A stretch of 64,000 nucleotides of DNA. Source: Metarhizium brunneum. Lineage: Eukaryota > Ascomycota > Sordariomycetes > Hypocreales > Clavicipitaceae. Under the pieces are notes generated by a model that saw only the letters and a program-made list of their open reading frames with translations, was not told the DNA's origin and did not search any database. Made by a program: the position numbers and the translations under genes. Each line of letters begins with the position of its first letter. The stretch's first letter is position 1. Shown in pieces: positions 23,366 through 35,649 of the stretch. The stretch covers positions 8,645,001 through 8,709,000 of the forward strand of contig NC_089422.1 of NCBI RefSeq assembly GCF_013426205.1. The letters are read 5' to 3'.

Positions 23366-23915
23366 ATGCTCGTCGCAAACTTGCTGCTCCTTGCAACTAC
23401 CGCTTTAGGCGCCGTCGTTCCATATGACGGCGCAGGGCATGAGGGCATTCAATATGACGACACTCAATACACCCAAGCGCCATTAGTAAGTCATCTCACC
23501 CCTCTCAAAGGTAGTGCTGGTTGGTCCAGTCTCACACAACGCAGGCCAAGCTCTTTCGGTCTCCAGGCTGTAAGAACGAACTTGCCACGATTAGTAGTGT
23601 TGAGAGGTGTTTGCAGCTAAGGCCAGGTTCTGAGTAAGTTTATAAAAACCCTAATAAATTAATTTGCCACTTTTCTTTTGCTAATAATGATAATAATACA
23701 TAACAGCCCCATCGAGTCAATCGGGGTTTATCCGTATAGAATTTGCAAACTATATCAGTAGGTCCCTTACTTCACACTCAGTATGGATGTTATTAATATC
23801 ATACAGTGACCTGAACTGCAAGGATGAGCATCCTTGGACATCCGGCCAAGGCTGTCACAATGTACCACGCAACCCCATGTTCCACTCTATCAAGTGCTCT
23901 TACATACGCCGTTAA
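23366..23915 (+). CDS. Small secreted cysteine-rich protein, 4 exons (effector-like candidate)
   Basis: Reconstructed by hand; no single long frame covers it. Exons 23366-23485, 23545-23633, 23707-23757 and 23807-23915 give 122 aa. The introns (59, 73, 49 and all GT-AG, with donors GTAAGT, GTAAGT and GTAGGT) join in phase and end at a clean TAA. Residues 1-16 (MLVANLLLLATTALGA) form a classic signal peptide. The mature part is polar and carries exactly six Cys, in contexts SPGCK, ERCLQ, RICKL, LNCKD, QGCHN and IKCSY, consistent with three disulfides. No family recognised. The secreted location is inferred from the signal peptide; an effector, antimicrobial or other surface role is only a possibility. 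It sits alone in gene-poor DNA. Confidence 0.72.
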
Positions 23916-26900
23916 CACACTTATCATGGGGATACGATTCTCGCCGGAAGCTAAGGGGTTGGCTAAAGCTTGTGTTGGAAGTGGTGAGTGGCGGATATTC
24001 TACGACGCTTTGGTACAGGTTTTCTCCCCTTCAAGTATATGTTGTTGGGGTTTTTCCTATACTATAATGCAAATGCAAAGGCTCGTTTGTCTATTAGGGT
24101 ATGTATATCTGGTAGTAATGTCATCACGAAAGCTCCCTGTATAGGGGAAAATTCAGGCCTCAACACACTTCTCATACATGTGGCCAACCAGACTAATTAC
24201 GGAACGCAACAAAACCCAGTGCAGCAGGCACCGCTTTGGGAGGCTAGATTGGAAGCTTACACTAAGGGCCGGGCGGCCAATTTGGCAACTTGAAGCCAGG
24301 CTCAGTTGAGGCCACTGGATTTGACAAGCTTCCTGTGGCCAGACTCGGTGCTCGCGCGCTTGTTGCCGTCCTTGCCACCATCTTTCTTTAGCTCTCAAGT
24401 CACCATCTTGTATGAAGCCTCGATGTCACGCAGGCCTGAAACCTGCTCTTCAAGCTCCTGGCAGAAGTTTTGCTGACTCTGATACCAAACTTGGAGCCCT
24501 GGGTATATTCATGGTATCGAGGGCAAATTAGGAAAAGCTTCTAGAGATGCTGGAATGCCTGCTTTCAAACTACCCGTCAGATAAGGTTGGCGTGTCGCCA
24601 GCAAGCCTTGCGGTATAACTAGACAAGGAGTTCTGCAGCAACCCGCCAGATGAAAGCTGCTGAAGCATATGTAGCTATTAGTAAATTCGGCCGGATTGAA
24701 CGAAAAACCAAGGCTTAGCTGTGGCAGCTATCGAATTTGAAGATTCAAGCGGGCCGGAAGAAATCCTGGTGCTCGTGTATACTATGCAGTCTTTTAGCCT
24801 ACCACTCTCAATAAAAGGTCGAAACTAACCACAATGCTGCCACAAGATCCAGCGTAGCTGGCTTCTATTGGGATACAAGCTGCAACAGCAAGTCCGTAGG
24901 ACCTAGCGAATCGCTGCCGGATCGAATGTAAAGCTTGGATCAACGCGATCGATAGAAGCTGCTTTTGGATTGCAGGCACGGTAGACTGAAGGTGCCGATC
25001 GAAGGAGACTGCCGAACGAGACCTATTGAAAAGAGACGGCTTTGGCTGGCTGCGGGATGAAGACATTGTCAGATTTGGTAGGTCCGAATCGCATAGTATA
25101 TGACGAGTTGATAACAGTTAGCAAAACAGAATTATTAGATGCTTGGTCTTATCCCCCAGCCTCTGCATCTAGAAAGTTTTATGTGAAGAGGCCAAATCCG
25201 CCTGCTAGCTGCCTGGATGACCCGGCTGATCAATTCCGAGGCGTAGCACGAAATTTTGGCATAATATGCTTCTATCACATGCGATAGACGAGGTGTGCAC
25301 TTCGTTTGTTATGCCTACCAATTGTATTACCGCGCTCCTACCGAACGCCCTTGTTGCTTGAGATTCTGTGTGCAACCACAGGCTGGTTTCCGTCTTCTCT
25401 AGAACCTTCTAAGCTTCGGATGGCCCTCAGGAGTCAAGATCGTCTAAATTTTCGACGATTAACGGGATCGTCAGAATGCCATGCCAATCTTGTGGGCCAT
25501 GGAGCACAACTATTCACCTTGCTTTCCGCGTGTGCGATGGAGGCATCATGCCGGTGGCAAAATAACCACCAATCTGTCGTCACCAGAGTAGCTAGTGCTG
25601 GATGGAGAGTTCCCTACGATAAGTCATAGGCGCCGATGTTGATGACGGGATATAGCAAGGTAAATAATGACGTCAAAACCGATGTTGAGCATGTATCTGG
25701 CGGGTGAAGAGCCAGTTTGGCCAACTTTGGCTTGGGCCGTCCAAGAGGAGGACCCTGGTTCTGCGAAGGTGCAGCGTCCAAGAGCGCCTTGGTACGTGAC
25801 ACGTGGGCATCTCTTCGGGCCGCATGACCCTGATGGCTCTGTACGCCCTTGGTGCTGTATCATTGCATGCATTACGAGTTGTATAGCTCGGACGTTATAT
25901 CTATGAGGGGTTAAAAGTCCCGAATATTATTCATTCCGAACATCGGTCCGGTATGTGGGCGAGAAAATCTTCGGCGCGGAAAGTGAAACTTCATCTTGAC
26001 CGGCTGCCAGATATCGACAGCGCATTAACACCGTCGAAGGCCTGCTTATCCTGGGTCCGCAACTTCGTATCGCATCTGGTCCTCCTTCATTGCCATCACG
26101 ATTGTACACTGCCGGGGCGAGAGGGTCAATGCCCCAGGGGTGACCAAGACTCCGTGTGTCAGCAAAGACTGGACAGGTTTGCAAAGAGCTGGACGAACTT
26201 GCCGCTTGCTCGAACTCATTGGATAACTTCGACGTCGATCTGTCGATGCCCTGCAGAAATAAATAGCTAGGGCCCAATCAAAACTACTCTAACCCCTCCT
26301 TTCAACAGAATTGTCACGTCCCACGACATTGGCAACTGCATCACTACCTGCCCTTGCCAGCGTAATCGCCTTGATACGTCTGTCTCCTAAGGCGTCAAGA
26401 TCTCCTTCGATGGATGCGAAAATTGTCGGTACTCCAATTGACGGACGCGGGGACAGCTCAACTGGGCAATAATTTTTGCCTTTTCGCTCCATGGCTGAGT
26501 ATCAGTGGAACATGACAACGTTTGTAAGGACCAGGAGACGTAATTCTAGACTGTACGCCACTAGTCCGCTTTATATGACACGAGATCCTTACCGTTTGTA
26601 AATTTCGTTAGTGCGTAATAGAAATCTCAGTTTTCCCATGAGATCGGGGTTTTGGGTCGAGTTGCGTGCTGCGGCGGCCCGGCTTCGGTGTTCTAGCCTT
26701 CATCGGGCCTTTTGACGACGGAGAGAACCTTAGAGACGGCGAAGTTTCAAGTCTCTGCGTCTTATCATGTCGTTGGGCGATGGCCCGACCTAGTCATATG
26801 ACAGCTCTGAGCCAACGAGGAGTAACACGCGACGAAAGACCCTTTTCGGAACCCATAGATAGCTTAATGTTGGGCACCTCTTGCCACTCCATGATGTTAT

Positions 26901-27536
26901 ACCACCGTGCGGAACCGCAAGGCCTTTAGGTACGTAATTACGTCCTATTGCAACGTCAACGAAGAGCCTGTCAAAATCACAAACCCTGGAGAGCATTCGA
27001 TATGTTTCTTTCACGTTCCTTTATCGGCCGGTTATGGCCACCGGATGATTCAATTCGCACGGAAGTAACCTTGTTTCTGAGCACTACAGGCACTACAGGC
27101 ACCGTTTCGTGCCCTTGGTCGCACTACAGCTTGCCTCAAGCAGTTTAGTTGAGAGACAATAGCCGATTAGACGCATTGCAAGCCTAGCCCCACATGCCGT
27201 ACTTCTTCGATCCATTCGAGATGTCTAGAGGCGATGGCAGAGCAACCTCAAATCATATCCGAAGACGTCGGCCACTCATGTTACCCGAGAAAAATAAGGT
27301 ATGCAGTGTTTTCTGTTCAAGGCGCCACCGGAGGAATCCGCCGATACTAAAGGCGACGAGTTTGGAAAAGTCGGATAGAGTATGCCGTTACATTTTCTTT
27401 TCGCCCGTTACCCGTGGACTATTTTATACTCGACATGCCCCCCGATCTCCGACGACTCACGGATATGGATAAAAACCACTTGCATAGTTCCTGACTTCGA
27501 TCTTATTAGCATTAAAAACGATTGTACCTCTTTAAC
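23916..27536. other. Gene-poor region between the secreted protein and the EFE-like gene
   Basis: 3.6 kb of short, interrupted open frames on both strands. Minus-strand frames at 24794-25066, 25927-26277 and 26289-26492 are the longest, but none shows a domain that I can name. The sequence may contain decayed genes or mutated repeats. I see no terminal repeats or intact transposase. A short direct repeat (CACTACAGG, twice) occurs near 27085-27102. Confidence 0.5.
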
Positions 27537-28943
27537 ATGGCTTCACTTACAGTCGATGCTGTGCGTACAAGCACTCCATTCTTTCCAAGAACGGTGCGGT
27601 CCCTGCTGCCGATGGCTAGGAACTCTATTCAACCTACCCACAAAACAACCATGCCGCCAGGTTTCTCAGCCGCCGTAGCGCAGCTGGAAACATTTGTCCT
27701 GCCTGAAAGACTGTCGGGGTCACTTTCTGACAGGGCCATGGCCAAGGCCATGGTGCGAGCCTGGAGACGGCACGGCATTCTGCAAATTGCCATGTCGCCG
27801 TCACAGCAACAAATATATGCCCAAGCCAATGCCGCCAGTAGAGACTTTTTCAAGGCAACGCCGCTGCAGAAGCAAGCCTGCGTGAACGAATGTAGTTATG
27901 CAGGCTATGTTGCCTCCGGAGAAGAAATTACTGCGGGCGTTGCCGACTATTCGGAGATTTTCACCGTAACAAAAGACCTACACCCCGAGGACCCCAGAGT
28001 TTTGGAGAAGTGGCCATGCCATGGCCCTTGTCCCTGGTTAGACAACCGTATGAAGAGCCCTATGCTCAACTACATGGCAGACATGGGGTCCAGTGGCGAC
28101 AAGGTCCTCCAGCTAATCGAGCTGGGGCTTGATGTGCCGCAGGGATCCTTGACCAAGTACACCGACGACGGGTGGCACCACATGCGAGTTCTCAGGTACG
28201 TTAGTAGACATGGTTTGAACTGCATTCGCAACAGGTGTGATGATACTAAAGCTCTCATTTTCTCGGCATCAGGTTCCCTGCGAGACACCGAACCAACGGG
28301 AAAGGCAAGGCTGGTCGTGGCATTGGATCTCATACAGACTATGGTTTGCTAGTAATAGCAGCTCAAGACGAGGTCGGGGGTATGGATACGGCTTCTCCGA
28401 GTCTGATGAAGAAATAGGCCCCGCTAACTACCATCTCACCAGGTCTTTTTGTGCGACCTCCCCAGCAAGGCGAATCGTTCGCCAACTGGAAGCAAAGTGT
28501 AGCTGGGATGAAGGAAGATGAGCCAGGTTGGTTGTATGTGCCGCCGACTCCGGGCGTATTCACTGCATTCCCTGGTAAGTCATGCTCGTGATTTCGACTC
28601 CATCTCTCCCCTCGTAGCTCTCGGCTAACCGTGGGCATGTATAGGGGACATGATGCAATACATGACCAACAGCTTTCTCCAGTCCACACCTCACAAGGTC
28701 GGTCTGAATGTTCGAGAGCGCTTTGCGTTTGCCTATTTCCACGAGCCGAACTTTCGGGCCATGGTCAAACCACTGCCTGGATTCAATGGTTCCCAGGAGC
28801 CAGCTGATGGTATTCACTACGGAACACACTTCACAAATATGGCCCTGCGGAATTACCCGACCCGCATCACCACGACAAAGTTGTTAGAGGAAGGGCGTTG
28901 CGAAATGCTAAGCAAGGAAAGACTTCGAGACGAAATGGTATGA
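27537..28943 (+). CDS. efe: Ethylene-forming enzyme (EFE)-like 2-oxoglutarate/Fe(II) oxygenase, 4 exons
   Basis: EFE fragments 2-oxoglutarate into ethylene and CO2, with a side reaction that hydroxylates L-arginine, yielding succinate, guanidine and pyrroline-5-carboxylate. Exons 27537-28195, 28273-28379, 28443-28574 and 28645-28943 give 398 aa; introns are 77, 63 and 70 nt. Starting instead at ATG 27651 gives 360 aa, nearer the 350 aa bacterial enzyme; the extra 38 residues are Arg- and Ser-rich and could be a mitochondrial presequence. Shared family stretches are GYVASGEE, EIFTV, WPCHGP, DGWHHMRVLRF, GSHTDYGLLVIAAQD, TPGVFTAFPGD, STPHKV and YFHEPNF. The iron triad is H240, D242, H316, with R325 for 2-oxoglutarate (numbered from 27537). 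The H-to-R spacing equals that of Pseudomonas EFE. Only assay would settle whether ethylene is made. Confidence 0.85.
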
Positions 28944-31515
28944 TGGGTTCCAAAGACAAAGGAGAAAGCGGTTTCCGCCGGGGATCTCACATAGTTTGAT
29001 GTTGCGCCTTCATACAAACTCTGCGAATGGGGAATCCTGGGTAAGATGTTTTTTTGGCTGAAGCAACGATGTGGGTGGGGAACGTTTTAAGCCTCGTGCG
29101 CCTGACCTGTATAAGTCGCATAGACGACTCCGTAAGCGTTCTGCCAACCCGACCCGGTTTACTAAGGGTACAGAGTAGACAGTCTCAGTATTCGAAGATG
29201 ACAGCCCAGCAATGCTAGTATTAGTTTAGACAGATGACAATGGGCACTATTAAAGAGCTGCGCCACACAAGGCCACGCGGTGGCACCATGTTGCATATCT
29301 CAGTGCGAGGTTCGGAGCCCTATGTCCAAATGTTATCTACTGCCTCGTCGAGATTGGGTCCATGGACTTTCCGATTCAGAGAGCAGGACCGAGGAAACAT
29401 GGGTCGACTGGCTGGCTACGCTCGTAGCTCAGACACTGTCAATGTAGAAGAGCAATAAGCACCCAGGCACTGCCCATCCTCTGGATCAATCACATTGGGC
29501 CACCCGATTAAATGCGGAAAACTCCGTACTCCATAGTTGAGTTCTATGCACCTCTGAACCGTTCCGAGTTGTCAGAGGTGGGGTGAATGAACGTGGGCGT
29601 TGGATGTTGCAAAAATGGCCACATTGTACAAGCGACGGACGCATTGGCCATTGCTAACAAAAGAAAAAACACATGGCTTCCCATTATGCTTGTTACCAGG
29701 CTCAGTATTGCTCAATATGGCATGGCCGACTGTGATGGGTTGATGAAGAGCTGCTAACAGACCCGCTTCAGCCATGGCCATTGACAAAGCGGTAACAGTG
29801 ACTTCTGCCACCCGCAAGGCATCAATTTCCTCTATACCAACTGGTATTTCTGCCGATTCTGCCAACAGCTGTTCGATGACGATAAATTGGATGACATTTC
29901 CAAAGTGGATGCTTTAGGGATGGAGCAGGCCAACATCAGAAGCGAGGTGGGGGGAAGCATCGAGACAGAATTGAACTGCGTATTACTCTGCAATACTTGT
30001 AGGATGTAATGGAAGCCTCGACGCCATCCAGGGCCATCTATGCGCCCACAACCTCGATGGTGGAAGAGCCCCGTGGCTGAGCAATGGGGTGGGTGTGGAC
30101 GGGGCCCTTTGTTTCGCCTGTGGTTGAACTGTCAGTGACACGTTTGACTATGGAGTACGCAGTGCTATAGTTACTGCAATAAGCAGTTATACGCAGTACG
30201 CACATACGACGCGCTCATGAGATAATGAACAAACTGGGTCGAGAGGTCTGGCATGACATGGGTGGAGGGTGAAGGGCAATTTCAAGCGAACACCGGGCAA
30301 TCCAAGCGTAGGGGGGGCAAACTAACGAGCTTTGGTAAACTGGCCAGCCTTGACCGCCTGCTACATCTGGGAGTGATTGTCGGCCAATTTGCGGCAAAAA
30401 TCGCATCGAGCTGCCCAACTAGCTCGATCTGTGAGGATTTTTTTCCCCTTCTGCCGCATATTAGCAATTTCGGCACCAGGCGTGTCCGCGGCCCGATAAG
30501 GGGAAGTTGTCTGGTCTTGGGTGGATTTGGCCCAGGCTGCATGCTGCTGCAGGTTCAAAAGGGTCAAGTCCATGTCGCATGACATGATTGTGATCAATCG
30601 ATGCCAAGTCCTGCGCCAGCCACGCAGCGCTCCATACAATACTCCGTGGGCATTTTGGAATCATGGCCACTGGATTGTTCACTTGGTCTGTTGCGTTGTG
30701 TTTGAAGCGAGTTGAAGCCAACGCCGGAATGATGTGCCAAGTGCATCACCGACCGGACGTTCAGTGTCATCCAGATGTTGTCAAGTCAATCACTTGACGG
30801 GGTTTCCAGCACTGTTTCTTCACCGAGCTCAATGTCTGGTTCCAAATGTCCATATGTCAACATTGAATGTTCGAATAGCCCTAACCCATCTACAGTGGCG
30901 TGCCCAGGTACTCCGTGCTCCGTAGTTGCACTGTAAGCCGCCTACTCCGTGCTCCGTGCTCTACAAACAGGCGCCCCTGACCAATCTCTAGCTTGAGTTG
31001 TTCGGACAGGGACTCATAAAGTTGCTGACCCGGTCCAGTCCAGCCCGTTCCATATTCATTTCCTTGATTTTCACCTTCACTTCCAATCTCCCGTCCATCC
31101 CTCTATTCCCCTCTTCCCACGCCCTTCATTGCTGTGTTGTGGTCTGCTGCCAATTGGCTCGTCCGTTGCTATTGTTCTCTGCCTTGTCTATTCAGGGTCC
31201 AGCTTTCTCCCGGACTTCGCGCACCTGCATTGGCCCCGCGCTCCCTCCTTTCACCACCACAATAGTTTTTTTGGACCGCCACCACATCATCCGCCATCAG
31301 TCAATCCAAGCCGACAGCAACAGCCCTCCTCCATCCTTGTCGTGCCGTCGACGGCTGACCTGCATCAATCGAGGTAAGTAAATAGCATTGCATTTCCTTG
31401 TTCGGGTTCGTTTGGACTAGTCAAATCTTCTCCGTTGAGCGAATACCCAGCAAGCTCCTAGTCCCAGCCCGTTACAGCTTCTCGCTCAGATGCTCGTGTC
31501 CCTCGCTGGTGCATC
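28944..31515. other. Intergenic / HMG-CoA reductase promoter and leader
   Basis: 2.6 kb without a supported gene. At 30908-30965 the motif CTCCGT recurs four times in 50 bases (TACTCCGTGCTCCGTAG and TACTCCGTGCTCCGTG). From about 31040 the DNA becomes pyrimidine-rich, like a fungal promoter and leader. A strong donor (gagGTAAGT at 31374) with several downstream acceptors suggests an intron in the 5' untranslated leader. Confidence 0.5.
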
Positions 31516-34500
31516 ATGGCCACTTCGACTCTTGTTATCCGCAGGATGACGCGGGGTCAACACCTGCTGGACCAACGAGACTCTCCGTCGTCAACGTCGT
31601 TTTCATCTGCTTACAGAAAACCCGCTCTCTGTGTAGACCGAGCTGTTGCCGAGAATTCACCCAAGAACAAATGTCGTAAACCGAACCTCCGAGTCACCTT
31701 CTCCGATCGCGTCGACATGATATCTTCCTCATTTCTGCCGACCCGATTTCGAGGGGAGCCTGACCGCTCTCAGAGCTCAGCTGCCCCCTCCCGTATTGGC
31801 AAGAAGCTTGCGCCCCTGCTGCAGCTTCTGTCCAGAGTCGCATGTTCCCATCCCATCCATACCGTCGTCATTGTTGCCGTCCTAGCCAGCACGTCCTACG
31901 TCGGTTTGATCCAAGACAGTCTCTTTGAGGGCCCCGTGAGTCTGGGCAAAGCCGACTGGTCATCTCTGGTTGAAGGCAGTAGGGACCTCATCGCTGGCCC
32001 CGACACCCAGTGGAAATGGCAAGGGATCGAACAAGACGTTGCCTCCGTGGCTGACGCCAACCACTTGGCACTCCTCACCTTTGTCTTCCCCGATACCTCC
32101 TCGACTGATTCCTCCAGCTCCGCTCCTCGATCCCATGTCGTTCCCACGCCTCAGAACCTCTCGATTACACCTCTCCCTGTTACCGAGAACTCCTTCAACA
32201 CTTACACCTTGGACAGCATCCTCGCCTACTCTGTTCCCAAGAAGCAGGCGCCTGAGTTTGTTTCAGCCGCAAAGGAAATCCCCGATGAGCAAGCAGAAGA
32301 AATTGTTACACATCATGGCCGCGAAAAGAAGATGTGGATTATGAAGGCAGCCAAGGTCAACACCCGCAATACCATTGTCCAGTGGCTTAGCAACGCTTGG
32401 GTGGAATTCATCGATCTGCTCAAAAATGCCGAGACTCTTGACATTGTCATCATGGTCCTCGGATATCTCTCTATGCATCTAACCTTTGTGTCCCTCTTTC
32501 TCTCCATGAGACGGATGGGCTCTAACTTTTGGTTGGGCATGAGCACTCTCTTCTCATCCGTGTTTGCCTTCCTCTTTGGCCTGGCTGTCACTACGAAGCT
32601 CGGAGTTCCTATTAGTGTCATTCTCTTGTCTGAGGGATTGCCATTCTTGGTTGTGACCATCGGCTTTGAGAAGAATATTGTTCTCACAAGAGCAGTTTTG
32701 AGTCATGCTGTCGAGCATCGCCGTACCCAAGCTCGTGATGCCAAGCCTGGCAGGAAATCCGATGAACGCACTCAGTCTCAAAATGTCATTTCATATGCCA
32801 TTCAAGCCGCTATCAAGGACAAGGGCTACGAGATTCTGCGTGACTATGCCATTGAAATAGCAATCCTCACCATTGGTGCTGCGTCGGGAGTTCAGGGCGG
32901 TCTCCAACAGTTCTGCTTCCTGGCTGCCTGGATTTTGTTCTTTGATTGCATCTTGCTTTTCACTTTCTATACCGCTATTCTCAGCATTAAGCTTGAAATC
33001 AACCGCATCAAGCGACACTACGATATGCGCATGGCCCTGGAAGCTGATGGTGTCAGCCGCCGTATTGCCGAAAACGTGGCCCAGAGCAATGACGACTGGG
33101 CCCAGTCCAATAGCTCTGGATCCAAAGACACCACGTTGTTTGGCCGCATGAGGAGCAGCACCGTTCCCAAGTTCAAGGTGCTCATGGTTTCGGGATTTTT
33201 TCTCATCAACGTCATCAATATTTGCACTATTCCTTTCCGTAGTTCAGCCTCGCTATCCACCCTGCGATCTTGGGCTGGCGGTCTCGGAGGAGTTGTTTCA
33301 ACTCTACCAGTTGACCCCTACAAGGTTGCAAAGAATGGTTTGGACGCCATTTTGAGTGCTGCACAAGCTAGTAATACGCCGACTCGCGTTACTATCCTGA
33401 CCCCGATCAAGTACGAGCTGGAGTATCCTTCGGTTCACTATGCTCTGTCGTCGTCGTTCGGCGAGAGCGGCCTCGGCTCTAATGATTCTTCTGTTCAGTT
33501 TGGCGACTATGGCGTTGGAGGCCGCATGGTTGGTAGTCTCCTGAAGAGTCTTGAAGACCCTGTGTTGTCAAAGTGGATCGTGGTTGCTTTGGCACTGAGT
33601 GTCGGCCTCAACGGATATCTCTTCAACGTGGCCAGATGGAGTATCAAGGATCCCAATTTGCCCGATCACAGTATTGACCGCAAGGAACTTGCCCGAGCTC
33701 AGCGATTTAATGACACGGAGTCTGCCACTCTGCCCCTCGGAGAATATGTGCCTCCCACACCCATGCGTACCGAACCCGCGACCCCTGCCTTGACCGATGA
33801 CGAAGGTGATGGCCTCCAGATGCGCAAGGTCAAGCCTGCAAGGTCCGAGTCCCAGTCAGAGCATCGATCAATTGAAGAACTGCAGAAACTTATTGCCGAG
33901 AAACGAACCCACGAGCTTAATGATGAAGAAGTTGTCACCATGTCCATGCGCGGCAAGATCCCAGGTTATGCACTTGAAAAGACGTTGAGGGACTTCACCC
34001 GTGCCGTCAAGATCCGGCGGACTATTATTTCCCGCACCAAGGCTACCTCGGGGCTCACCAACGGATTAGATTCGTCTTTACTGCCTTACGAGCACTACAA
34101 CTGGGAGCGGGTGTTTGGAGCCTGCTGCGAAAACGTTATTGGTTATTTGCCCCTCCCTGTAGGTGTTGCCGGTCCTCTCGTTATTGATGGACAGAGCTAC
34201 TTTATTCCCATGGCTACGACCGAAGGTGTGTTAGTTGCTAGTACGAGCCGTGGATGCAAGGCCATCAACTCTGGTGGCGGTGCCATTACTGTTCTTACTA
34301 GCGATGGCATGACCCGTGGTCCTTGTGTCAGCTTTGAAACCCTCGAGCGGGCTGGTGCCGCTAAACTCTGGCTGGATTCCGAGATTGGCCAAAAGACAAT
34401 GAAAGATGCCTTTGACTCAACGAGTGGCTATGCTCGACTGCAACACATGAAGACTGCCTTGGCCGGAACAAACTTGTATATTCGGTTTAAAACTACGACT

Positions 34501-35340
34501 GGCGACGCCATGGGCATGAATATGATTTCTAAGGGCGTTGAACACTCACTTAATGTCATGTCTACTGAGGGTGGATTTGAGGACATGAATATTGTCACGG
34601 TGTCGGGCAATTTTTGCATTGATAAGAAGCCGGCTGCCATGAACTGGATCGACGGTCGCGGCAAGGGAATTGTTGCTGAGGCCATCATTCCTGCCGATAT
34701 CGTCAAGTCCGTCTTGAAGAGTGATGTCGATGCTTTGGTTGAGCTCAATGTTGCTAAGAACCTGATCGGATCTGCCATGGCTGGTTCCATTGGTGGTTTC
34801 AACGCGCACGCTGCTAATATTGTCGCTGCAATCTTCCTTGCCACTGGCCAAGACCCTGCCCAAGTGGTGGAGAGTGCCAACTGCATTACCACAATGAAGA
34901 AGTGAGTTTTCAATTTCTTAAAACTTGTGGCGTTTTCGTTCTAACATGTGCATCTTTCTAGTCTTCATGGGTCCCTCCAGATCGCCGTTTCCATGCCCTC
35001 GCTCGAAGTCGGCACCCTGGGCGGCGGAACAATCCTGGAGCCTCAGAGTGCTATGCTCGACATGCTTGGTGTCAGGGGTCCACACCCAACAAACCCTGGC
35101 GACAATGCTCGACGACTTGCACGAATTATCGGTGCTGCGGTCTTGGCCGGTGAATTATCCCTTTGCAGCGCACTCCAGGCCGGTCACCTTGTCAAGGCGC
35201 ACATGCAGCACAACAGAAGCGCCGCCCCCTCGAGAACTGGCACGCCTGCTCCTCCTCCCATGACCCCTGTTTCCCTAGCCATGACAAATGCTCAGGATAA
35301 GTCTAAGAGCGCTGCTGCACAGCAGAGAGCGAAGCGATAG
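31516..35340 (+). CDS. HMG1: HMG-CoA reductase, 2 exons
   Basis: Reduces HMG-CoA to mevalonate with NADPH, the committing step of sterol and isoprenoid synthesis, at the ER membrane. Exons 31516-34901 and 34962-35340 give 1254 aa; the 60-nt intron (GTGAGT...TTCTAG) splits the conserved Asn of MKNLHGSLQ. An N-terminal helix near residues 110-130 is followed by the sterol-sensing multi-helix region (about 308-500), a lumenal stretch, a linker rich in Pro and Glu, and the catalytic domain from about 800. Key residues: [16 protein letters not shown] (872-887), catalytic E903 in TTEG, DAMGMN (997-1002), K1037, D1113, GTLGGGT (1146-1152, usually GTVGGGT) and H1209. HNRS after this His keeps the serine (S1215) that AMPK phosphorylates in animals. 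Start context is catcATGG. Confidence 0.96.
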
Positions 35341-35649
35341 TTGCAAATTTTCGCCATCGACCCCACCAGAGGAGATCTCCAAGAGAGGCCTGGTACAGTG
35401 CAAAAATGGGCATCAGCATGGTATTGGCAGGAGTTTAATATTTCGCATCTCGGGAGTTTTTTTCGTTGTCTTTGAACAGGCTGAAAGCAGGCTCAAAGAG
35501 TAAAAAAGCACCCACATAGAATTACGTATATACATATATATAATACCGAGTGGTGATGGACATTCTCTGGGCAGCCATTGTAGTCTCTCTTGTAAGCCGT
35601 CAGCTGGTTGAATTCAAACCAAGGCGTTTGCACTTTGCTTGTATTCTCC
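35341..35649. other. Convergent 3' regions of HMG1 and nicotinamidase
   Basis: 309 bases between two convergent genes, with an AT-rich TATATA stretch near 35525-35545. No gene seen. Confidence 0.5.
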
